Below, piece after piece: positions 53,704 to 62,498 of a stretch of DNA of 64,000 nt. The stretch comes from Mikania micrantha. Taxonomy: Eukaryota > Streptophyta > Magnoliopsida > Asterales > Asteraceae. The translations under genes were made by a program, and so were the position numbers. Location: NCBI GenBank assembly GCA_009363875.1, contig CM018693.1, forward strand, positions 79,100,028 through 79,164,027, in the 5' to 3' direction. The notes under the pieces are model-generated. The model worked only from the letters and a program-made list of their open reading frames with translations. It made no database searches and had not been told where the DNA came from. Within the stretch, counting starts at the first letter, position 1; each line of letters begins with the position of its first letter.

Positions 53704-54795
53704 CTATGATAACGCTTTCCATTCAGAGCCGGGATGAATATCAAAACCAAAACAAAGCCGGATAACTCTCATGTATTGCAAAGCCTGTTCCATATCTCCA
53801 AGATCAAAGAAAATTTGACATTGATACAATATCTTGACAACTTCCTCAGATAGATTTGTCAGCCACATAGGATCAAAAACTCGAATCGTATCCCACTTGC
53901 CATCCTGGCATAGAACTATTACAGTCTCAGAAGTTCTACCATTGAAGTACCACCATCGGAAACTACTTCCAAAGTCTTGACGCATCTTCCTGAGAGGAAT
54001 AGTCTTTATAACTTTTGGAGGCAGCCACTTCAGGGTAAGTTTATGCTTCCTAGTCTGAGCATCAATCTCTGGTAGACAATACCTTTCTGGTTGTTGAGGC
54101 TGGAAGTTCACCGATCTCTTTCTGTATTCGAACTTGATTTGCCTGGCAAACCAAGACGACATACCAGAATCCTCGCAATAAAGCATGTTCAGACGTGCCA
54201 ATTGATTGACATGGAAACCGGGCAACGTCTTGAAATCATGCGGGAATTTGAAGTACTGAATTCCCCTTTCTCTCTTCACACCGTAGCACCCCAGATCTCT
54301 GAAGTATGCCCAGCTCAGAATGCAACCGCCGGATCTGTATCCTTTGATTTTGTAGACTTTCTTGTATTGCACTGGACTGGGAGGTGTGCTGTCTTTCTTG
54401 AGTGTCTGCCAGTATGCAGACCATTCATCCTTTCTTCTATGTAAGTCCTATGAAATGGCTTCCTTGGCTTCTTCTTTCTAGTCAATTTTACGCTTGAGTT
54501 CTTCTTCTGAATGTTGACGGAAGAGATCAGTAAACGTAGGAAGCTCTTCCTCTGCAGAAGTGTACTTGACGATCTCTTCATTGTCAAGGTCCTCCAAGAT
54601 AACTTCATCAATGTCGTCAAAAGCTTCTGGAGAGGGAAGATCAGAAGCAGGAATCGAGGAATCATCAACAACGACCTCATCAGGAGTTAACCTGAACAGC
54701 TCGGCGATCTGCTCCTTGGTAAGACAGTGGATGATATCTCCCTCTTCCTTATCATAGCTCACTGAGTGCTGTATAATGCCTTGAGCACCCAGTAT
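53704..54795 (-). pseudogene. Copia-e extra ORF, C-terminal part
   Basis: One frame covers 54795-53704 with two stops near 54478 and 54448. It reads GAQGIIQHSVSYDKEEGDII, ELPTFTDLFRQHSEEELKRK, and then GYRSGGCILSWAYFRDLGCY, FRWWYFNGRTSETVIVLCQ and IRLCFGFDIHPGSEW. The order matches Copia-f (PTFLDLFKMHSDIDLQRKI; FKFWFYDERTSEGVIVL; MCYTLGIHSG) at low identity. It is therefore a distant member of the same protein family in another Copia. Its 5' part is displaced by Copia-f. Confidence 0.75.
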
Positions 54796-55025
54796 TGTAG
54801 GTTTGGTGAAACCGTTCAGGATCGAATCACAAGTTCTACAAACTATCAACTACGTGCGGAATCCATAGTCAATATGTATAAAAGTCAAGAACACAAGCAA
54901 ATCCATAAACACATCTTTGATTATCAACAAATGATAACAAAATTCACTCAGAATTACAGACTTCTCACACAGAGAAAATCAGCAGATCTAACTCAAAAAT
55001 TTTCTTGAAAAACCAAAAACAACTT

Positions 55026-55036
55026 CTATTTATATA
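55026..55036 (-). promoter_or_regulatory. TATA box of Copia-f LTR
   Basis: The minus strand reads GGTATATAAATAGAAG, immediately downstream of the CGAACCT array. Confidence 0.65.
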
Positions 55037-55042
55037 CCAGAC

Positions 55043-55220
55043 CAGCGAACCTTAGGTTCGTCAGCCGAACCCTAAGGTTCGCTAAACAAACCCTTAGGTT
55101 CGTCAGCCGAACTATCTCAAGGTCATAGGTTCGCCGAACCTATCAACACAATAGGTTCGCCGAACATGCCTAGGTTCGTGGGCCAGACGAACATTGACAA
55201 ACCTTTAGACGAACCTTTAC
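55043..55220. repeat. CGAACCT / AGGTTCG array in Copia-f LTR
   Basis: About 13 words in 180 bases (GCGAACCTTAGGTTCG, AGGTTCGCCGAACCT). Confidence 0.8.
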
Positions 55221-55276
55221 AAAGTCAAAATAAATACAACTTTTGAATAGCAAACAATTACAAATATGCACTAACA

Positions 55277-55290
55277 AACTCCCCCTAAAT
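55277..55290 (-). other. Polypurine tract of Copia-f
   Basis: The minus strand reads ATTTAGGGGGAGTT next to the LTR. Confidence 0.75.
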
Positions 55291-55307
55291 GTTTTCTATC
55301 AAAATCT

Positions 55308-58300
55308 TTAATCTTTGCCTTCATCTCTATCTTCAACTTTATCTTTTACTCCACTCGATTCCCCAGCTTCTTCAACCACATTATCCACCGCTCGTATAAC
55401 AACCGAACGTGGTATCTTTGCCAATCTTTCTGCTTCAATCTTAGCAGCTCTTTCATCTCTCTCTTTTTGAACTTGCATCAATTCTGTATAAAGATAATTC
55501 ACATCTTTCCAATCTCAACCAGAATGTATACCCAATGTGTAACACATTCGTGCAATGGTCTGATACTGAATTTCCATATCTTTGTAGCTCACTCCAACAT
55601 CATGATAACCATTTTCAGCATAAATCTCTGCAGTGTTGAGTAAATCAATATCATCTTTAGAACAATTGACAATCCAAATAGGATCAAGCATTCGGATCAC
55701 TCTCCAATCATCATCTTGCTTCAACACAATTACCCCTTCAGAAGTTCTCTCATCATAAAACCAAAATTTAAAGAATGGATTCCAATCTTGTTCCATCTTT
55801 CGAAGTCTTGGTCTCTTGAAAACATTTGGCTTCACATAATCTTTGAATCTTTCTCTGAATTGTGGTGACAACAAACTCCATCCAAATCGAGCTTCATTCT
55901 TTAACAAATTCTCAAAAATCTCATTGTGTCGAGTCTGTATGGCTTTATCATCCTTAATCTTGAAAGATCTTTGCATTCAAATGCAGGTAGACTCATCAAA
56001 TCAGTAGCCTTGCCAAAGTATTGGCATCCATCTATTCTCTTCACCACATAACATCCCTTATCCATCAAACTACCTGAAATGTTATGAAAATAACCATAAC
56101 TAATAATCCTTCCAATCATCTTGGATTTAGATCCAATCTTGAACTTCATGGATTGTTTAGTTAGGTTTTCTGGATCTTTATCTTCAAACACTTCTGTCAT
56201 AATATTGAAAGAATGCAAGTGATCAATAATGTATTTTGTTTCATCTTGAAGTTCCTTCCAATAATCCAAATTGGTTTTAGCTTTATCTGGATCTAATGTT
56301 GTTCTTGACATACTTCCAGCTTCAAATATTTTCTTAATCATGTTTTAATTCAGCAACTCTTCATCAATAACATCCTTATCAAAATCAGATAGATCAGTAT
56401 CTTCATATTCTTCAAAATCAAACATCAAGTCATCATCATCATCCTTATCATCATCAAGTACAGATTGATAATCTTGAACTGAGTAATCACAAATGATCTC
56501 TCCTTCTTCTATTTCTTGATCTAATTGAATCTCCAAAATCTTTCTCTGCAAATCTATATCAGAATGCATTTTAAACAAATCAAGAAAAGTAGGCAGAGAG
56601 TAATCAATAATAGCCATGGGATGTTCTATTGCATCTAAATCTTCAAATTCAACTTCAGTACAATCCCTAGCTCTATCAGAAGATATAGAAGTCAATGGAA
56701 CAGCATCTGTAGCAAGCTTGGAAGGAGAATAAACAACAATAGCTCCTGTCACAGCATTTAGACCACCATTTCCTCCAGCAACTCCACCAGCACCACCATC
56801 TGCTCAATCATCACCATTATAATCAGAATCATTAGGATGTTCATCCACATCAGTATCACCATAATCAAGTGCCTCTTCTTCTTCTTCTTCTTCTTCTTCT
56901 TCTTCTTTCTCTTCTTCTATCTTCTCTTCATCATCTTTATCAATATCCACTACCACCTTCTCAACCTTAGAACTTGAAGCAGAAGCATCAGTCTTTGAAA
57001 TCTTTTCTTCTAACTCTTTGATTTTGAATCTAAGATCAGTATTTTCATTTTTCAAATCAACAATATCTTCAGATTGAAGTTTAATAAAAAACTTCAAATC
57101 TGAGATTTCTTTATTCATCTTTGTCTTCTCAGCAATTTCCTCTTCCTTCCACTTCATCATCAGATCCATTTGAGCTTTTAACTCATTCAACCCAGAAGTA
57201 GATGAAGATGGTTTCTCAGCAACCTCCCTTTCTTTTTCTTTCTTATATTCTTCAAACTCTTTAGAAAAAGCAGATAATCTTCTTTTAATCTCTGAATCAT
57301 CATAATCAGTGAAATTGATTTCTCCTAAATCATCAAGTCCTGAAAATAAATCATCTCTAGGAATGGAATCCTGAGGAATAGAAGTCTCTGGCACTGATGT
57401 AGATACAGTAGTAGGCTCCACAAAAGATGTTGTAAAAGAAGCTACATGTACAAACTCAGGAGTTTGTACAGTAGATGCATGAATAGTAGAAACAGAAACA
57501 GATGAAGTTATAACTAGAGAAATAGAAACAGAAACTGAAGTAGGCATCTTAGGTGAAGACACAGTGGTCTTATCAGTCTTTTCCTTCTTCTTCTCATACG
57601 GCCCTCCCTTGGCCATTCTCTTCATTTTCTTTGGCTTAGAAGACTCAGGCTCCTCAGGTATGAAACTAGGATCAGCTCTTTCTGCCCTTTCTTCTTCAGC
57701 CTTCTCAGCAAATTTCTTATTTAGCTTCCTCACCATCTGGTTCCCCTCCTGAACCATTTCATACTCTGACTCTGTGTCAGAAGATTCAACTTCATCATCA
57801 CCAGCAACAGCAGCCTCTGTCTGCATCTCAGACCTATCAATCTCCAAAGGTTCTTGAGACCTCTGTTCTTGGGACGATTTGGCTTGATGAGTTGATCCAG
57901 ATGATTGACCAGTAGTCTTCCTTGGTTGTTGTCTTGGTGGAGATGGAGGTGGTGCTTGCTCATCAGCTGCAAATTCTTCGTTGTCAGATCCTGAATCAGC
58001 ATGTCTCCAGGCATCCTCCTCAGGTGCAACATAATTTGCCCTGGCACAGTGACCTATCAGATCCTTTTCCAGCACAGCATCCCCAGTCCTCTGGTAAACT
58101 CTGACCAGACCCAAGCTAGAATCAGTCATATGTTTGAGTTTCAGAAGATCCCCTGCTTCCCTGGGTAGCATGTCTTCAGGCAATCTCTCATCAATAAGCA
58201 TCTGTACGAACCTAGGATACATGTAGAATCTATCCTTAGCCTTCGTCACATTGTCACACATATAGCGGAAGATCATGCCAGAGAAATTGAACGGTTTGTT

Positions 58301-58807
58301 CAATATAAGTGCAACCATGGCTGATCGCATGAAATCCCTAAGCTCATCGAATGTGCATTTCCTCATGCTAAGGCAATGAAGAAGAACATGAGCTAAAAAC
58401 TTGTATTGGAGGGGCAGCTTTCCTTTCTTCACAGAAATGGAACTATAAACTCCAAAATAACGTATACGAAGAAAACAACCTTTGATGCACCTCTCAGGAT
58501 TGAGAGTTACACCTTCCGGTTCACCTCCAAACTGTAATACCCTCCGTATATCAGCCTCTGAAATACGAATTGCTTGTCCAAGCACATTCGCATCAATCAT
58601 ATAAACATCATCAACAGAGATAACCCGAGCTGATCCCCAGAAGCTCTGAATATGAGATCTATATATCTGGCATGAATTGGAGATAGCATAATAAATCCTT
58701 GATCTCCTAAGAAACTCGATCATCGGTCTGAAATCTTGACCGTTCTTTGTTGTAGGATCCAAATAAGCACAAACATTATGTTTGTCTCCAAATACTAGGT
58801 TTGCCAT
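55308..58807 (-). pseudogene. Copia-f extra (post-pol) ORF, about 1,160 codons with four breaks
   Basis: The start is MANLVFGDKHNVCAYLD at 58807; an upstream Met at 58831 adds a weak leader. The N-terminal domain (residues about 1-230) reads YRSHIQSFWGSARVISVDD, LPLQYKFLAHVLLHCLSMRK and LNKPFNFSGMIFRYMCDN, which I recall from many Asteraceae retroelement proteins. A Ser/Pro/Glu-rich linker, a coiled coil (about 520-640), a poly-Glu run and a C-terminal domain follow. Frames at 58831-56804, 56752-56345 and 56341-55901 are one register with two stops. A frame shift leads to 55976-55515, then a further stop (Trp codon) to 55502-55308. No signal peptide or membrane segment is evident, so an envelope role is not supported. 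Function unknown. Confidence 0.75.
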
Positions 58808-59720
58808 TTCTACAAATAGAAATAAAAACAATTAGAAACAAAATTAAAAATAAAACAAAACTTTAAAAATTCAAAAATTTCTAAAATAGACCAGCGAACC
58901 TAATACTTTAGACGAACCTAATGTTAAACGAACCTAAATCAAACGAACCTAATCATCAGACAAACCTTTTGAACGAACCTTTATGTGAACGAACCTTATA
59001 TCACACGAACCTGTTGGTCAAACGAACCATGACCAAAAGGTTCGGTTGATTTGAAATCCAGAGGTTCGCCACGAACCTTTTAGATTCAAACGAACCTTTA
59101 AGGTTCGGCGAGCCTTTGTTCATCCACACGAACCTGTTCATCAGCGAACCATTTCCAGATTTGAAATCAAAATTTCAAAACATCGAATTTGATGATGAAA
59201 TTTGACACCCAGGTTCGAAACATGCCGATGAACAACTTTAATAAAGATGATTTGTCCCATTTTTAAATTTTAACCAATTTTAAGTCCATTTACAGATTCG
59301 ATTTTAAAAATCCTAAAATCGCTCAGATCTCTCAAATTAGCCGGTCAAATTCAAAAATTTCTACCTAGAAATGTTCACGAGATGATTCTGATTCTAATAA
59401 TGTCAATGAAAATGTCTAGGAAGTCCAGAATCGAAAATCTAAAAATCCTTCTTGCAGGTTCGTGAGTCGTGAAGCAGATGAGAATGACGAACTATTCTGG
59501 CGAACCCTCTATATATATATCACGAACCTTTTCCAGACGAACCTTCCACGAGCCTTAGCTGCGAACCTTTTACAGTGAACCTTCTCACCGAATCATTTCA
59601 ACGAACCTAGTAAGCCGAACCTAGTCAACGAACCTAACCTGCGAACCTAACTAGCGAACCTTACTACACGAACCATCTCAGCGAACCTTCTCCAATACCC
59701 AGACGAACCTTTTAAAATTT
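58808..59720 (-). promoter_or_regulatory. CGAACCT array with TATA box upstream of the extra ORF
   Basis: Two array blocks (58891-59160 and 59521-59720), with more than 30 CGAACCT or AGGTTCG words in all, flank a TATATATATAGAGGG on the minus strand (59506-59520). The right-hand block followed by a TATA box repeats the plan of the same element's LTR (array 55043-55220, TATA 55026). A promoter for the extra ORF is inferred from this, not shown. Confidence 0.5.
59506..59520 (-). promoter_or_regulatory. Candidate internal TATA box
   Basis: The minus strand reads GATATATATATAGAGGG, about 700 bases upstream of the extra ORF start. AT-rich context makes a chance match possible. Confidence 0.4.
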
Positions 59721-59799
59721 TGAATTTCTCTTTAAATTTCAAAACAAATTCATGTTCAATCATTCCAAAGTCAAACAAATAATCAAAAATTATTGATTT

Positions 59800-60850
59800 A
59801 ACATCAGATGAAAAAATAAAATCTTTTTGAATTTTTTTAAATTTTTAGAAAAATTAAACTACAAATTAACAAAAAAACTACCCTACAAAAAATAAAATCT
59901 TTCTGTTTGAGAAAGATTCTGACATAAGATCATATTATTTTACAATTTTCAACACATCTGTCTATATTATTTCAAATTTAAACTGAAAATTACAAGTTTA
60001 AGATGATTGTTAGTATATTTATCCTTTTAAATTTATTAGTTAGTCAAGAAATCAGTTTAAAACAAGATTATGAAAACACTTTATAATAATCCATTTACTT
60101 GAACACATCCCCGATTTGTGAATAACTAAAAAACATAAATGTTCTCAAACTTATAATTTCAATTTTAACTAATCTGATCATGCAAAAATAAAGCAGAATT
60201 TCTTTTTGAAAATAACAAAATAGAAAACAATTTGAAATTGTTCAAAATCCTTGAATCAAGGTTGATACTTACGTATGCTCAAATGATCCAGAAAATGAAC
60301 GAAACAATAATTTAAGATTAAGCTTTTAACAATCAGTTCGATATATTCATATACGCAGAGATTGTCCAAATCTTAATCAGAACCAAGAAAATAAATTTGA
60401 ATTATTTAAAGCTATAACAATCAGGTCGATACGTAAGTATACGCAAAGAATGTTCCAGCTTTAAACTAAAATAAAAGAAAAAAAATAGAATTTCTTTTAA
60501 AGATTAAATACATGATCAAACTAGTACTTTGACTTTTTTTTCAAGAACATTTTGTCAGAAAAATTACCACTCTTTCTGGACAAAACTAAGTACTGTATTC
60601 TAAGCACCTGTTTCTTATAAAATATACTCAAAACTTTGTTTAAACTTATCCTGACTAAGTTATAAACCTACTTTCATATCATACTTAATACTTGTAATAA
60701 TTAATTAACTTTTAATAACACATACAGATATGTTTCCAAATGCAAATAATGTGCTATCATTTCTCATTAAGTCGAATCAATTTCTCAGATTTTTAATTAA
60801 TTTTTTATGTTTTTGTATTTTTCAAAATTTTCTCCCCCTAAAAACAAAAA
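59800..60850 (-). other. Conserved non-coding module, Copia-f copy
   Basis: Homologous to 44400-45480 in Copia-d. Three elements, GGTTGATACTTACGTATGC (60260), TTCGATATATTCATATACGC (60337) and GGTCGATACGTAAGTATACG (60422), lie about 80 bp apart as in Copia-d. ACTTGAACACATCCCCG and CATGCAAAAATAAAGCA are also shared. A CTCCCCCTAAA tract marks the edge nearest pol (60830). No ORF. Confidence 0.75.
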
Positions 60851-60898
60851 CACAAAATAGAAAATAAAAAAATCTGATGTTAATTCAATAAAAAATGA

Positions 60899-61471
60899 TT
60901 ATGAAGGAATTTGATTCTTGATTACCTCACCCACGACTCTGATCCCATTTAATTTGAGTAAATACTCAAAACGTTGTTTGTCAAAGGCCTTGGTGAGAAG
61001 GTCTGCCCTTTGCTCGTTTGTATGTATCTTCACCACATCAATCAGTTTCTTTTCATAACAGTCTCGTATGAAATGCAACCGAATGTCAATATGCTTTGAC
61101 CGTGAATGATACACTGGATTTTTGGTAATCGCAATCGCAGCCTCATTGTCTACATGAATCGGGGTAGTTGTAAAATTAAGTCCATAGTCTCTCATCTGTT
61201 GTTGTATCCACAAGACTTGGGAACAACAACTGGCAGCTGCTACATATTCAGCTTCACATGTAGATGTAGCAACAGATGTCTGTTTCTTACCATTAGTCAA
61301 ACTACCACTCCCGGTAATCTGACCACCTTTGTCACCTGCAAAGTTAACATAACATCCATTCATCTCTCGAAAATCTTTCAACAAACTGATCTCTCCTGTC
61401 ATATGCCGTGAACATCCACTATCAACAATCCATCGACTGTTGATATGGCCCATGAATGCCACCTGCATCAT
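60899..61471 (-). CDS. Copia-f protease-RNase H fusion (190 codons)
   Basis: The first half is the Copia aspartic protease with an intact active site (WIVDSGCSRHMTGEISLLKD, GGQITGSGSLTNGK). It changes without a frame break to the end of RNase H (KQTSVATSTCEAEYVAAASC, LWIQQQMRDYG, IHVDNEAAIAITKN, HIDIRLHFIRD, QRADLLTKAF). The rest of protease, integrase, RT and the start of RNase H are missing, a deletion of about 3 kb by comparison with usual Copia pol. The join is at about 61286-61290. Whether the fused ORF is expressed is unknown. It lies in a different frame from the gag pieces upstream. Confidence 0.85.
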   Translation of the reverse strand: MMQVAFMGHINSRWIVDSGCSRHMTGEISLLKDFREMNGCYVNFAGDKGGQITGSGSLTNGKKQTSVATSTCEAEYVAAASCCSQVLWIQQQMRDYGLNFTTTPIHVDNEAAIAITKNPVYHSRSKHIDIRLHFIRDCYEKKLIDVVKIHTNEQRADLLTKAFDKQRFEYLLKLNGIRVVGEVIKNQIPS

Positions 61472-61805
61472 AAATTAAAACAAAATATGATCAGTACCAA
61501 AAGGGATGACTCCCGCCATTCTGGCGTTGAGTCTCCCTGAACAGCCTCCTGCCATTTGTTCTCAATAAACTACTTGAAGACCCCTCTTCCAAGTATTCAT
61601 CATTGCTCAAATCAAATCTATCACCCGACCTGTATCTGGATTTCCAACAAGAATTAGAATTAAAATTTTGTTTTGAAAATCTTTTATGAGGAAAATTATC
61701 ATAAAATTCATCATCAGATGATAATGACCTGTTTAAAACTCTTTTACCTTTTTGTTGGTTATCAAAAACTTGTCTCTTATGAAATTGTTCATCCTTGACC
61801 CAGAT
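61472..61805 (-). pseudogene. Copia-f gag-protease linker
   Basis: After the stop at 61806 the gag frame reads IWVKDEQFHKRQVFDNQQKG, SDDEFYDNFPHKRF and LEEGSSSSLLRTNGRR, the usual link to protease, with stops close to the protease. One frame change is needed to reach 61471. Confidence 0.65.
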
Positions 61806-62423
61806 TCACTCAGGATCAAATTTCCTGAGAATTTTCATCTCTGCCTCACTAGGCTTTACCCTCCTAGGATTCCCACTAGCATGGATCAGACAATTGTCAT
61901 TAAGAGAAGTTTTCTTCTTGACTTTGTGATTTGGACAATTAACAGAAATATGCCCTTTTCCTCCACAGGTGAAACACTGTCGTGTTTCTCGTGGAGTAAA
62001 AGTATGAAATCTGTTACAATTATCCATATCACATTCAGCAATGACATGACCCAGTTTCCCGCATCTGTAGCATTTCCTTGATGACACTTTCTTTGGCTTT
62101 TCATCACACCTCTTAGATGATTCCAAAGACTTGGATGCTACAGATGGAGATAAAACCTTATTCTTCAAAACATTGGCTTTAATTTTGTCATTCTTTTGAT
62201 AAGTCTTTGATTTTCCCTTGTTTCCAACCCCACTCTTGTTAACCTTGTCAACAACTTTGACAAACTTCTTGTCAATCTTTTTAGAAAATTTCTCTGATTT
62301 TTGAAAAACTTTGCTTGACTCTCCTTTTTGTATAGTTGAAGATTCAACAAACACAATTGGCTTGACAGTAGAAGTAGTCTTGACTTTTAGGTTTGATTTA
62401 GAAACAATCTTTTGTTTAGCCAT
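61806..62423 (-). CDS. Copia-f gag C-terminal part with two zinc knuckles
   Basis: The 205-codon frame is very basic (KNDKIKANVLKNK, VDKVNKSGVGNKGKSK) and carries two intact CCHC knuckles, CYRCGKLGHVIAEC and CFTCGGKGHISVNC, separated by a linker (DNCNRFHTFTPRETRQ). It is in the same frame as the 497-codon gag piece at 62499; only one TAA lies between them, so the two were one protein. RNA binding is the expected role of the knuckles. Confidence 0.8.
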   Translation of the reverse strand: MAKQKIVSKSNLKVKTTSTVKPIVFVESSTIQKGESSKVFQKSEKFSKKIDKKFVKVVDKVNKSGVGNKGKSKTYQKNDKIKANVLKNKVLSPSVASKSLESSKRCDEKPKKVSSRKCYRCGKLGHVIAECDMDNCNRFHTFTPRETRQCFTCGGKGHISVNCPNHKVKKKTSLNDNCLIHASGNPRRVKPSEAEMKILRKFDPE

Positions 62424-62498
62424 TGAATTCCCCGCAGATTTTACTTCAGATTTTGATTTCTGAAAAACTGGACTCTTCTTTTCAACATATTTTGTCTT

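Larger units (their letters stand above)
54796..55276 (-). mobile_element. 3' LTR of Copia-f (481 bp)
   Basis: Plus-strand ends TGTAGGTTTGG and AATATGCACTAACA. It interrupts the Copia-e ORF; the 5 bases to the left (AGTAT) are the expected target duplication, whose partner lies beyond 64000. Related to the Copia-a LTR at 598. TATA box on the minus strand at 55026-55036 (TATATAAATAG). Confidence 0.85.

Noticed and set aside
57564..58104. ORFs overlapping the extra ORF of Copia-f (57564-57752, 57730-58047, 57922-58104)
   Set aside because: Out-of-frame shadows of the long minus-strand frame.
55308..58807. Envelope protein for the extra ORF
   Set aside because: No signal peptide, membrane segment or cleavage site could be seen in the frame; the name 'env-like' would rest on position only.
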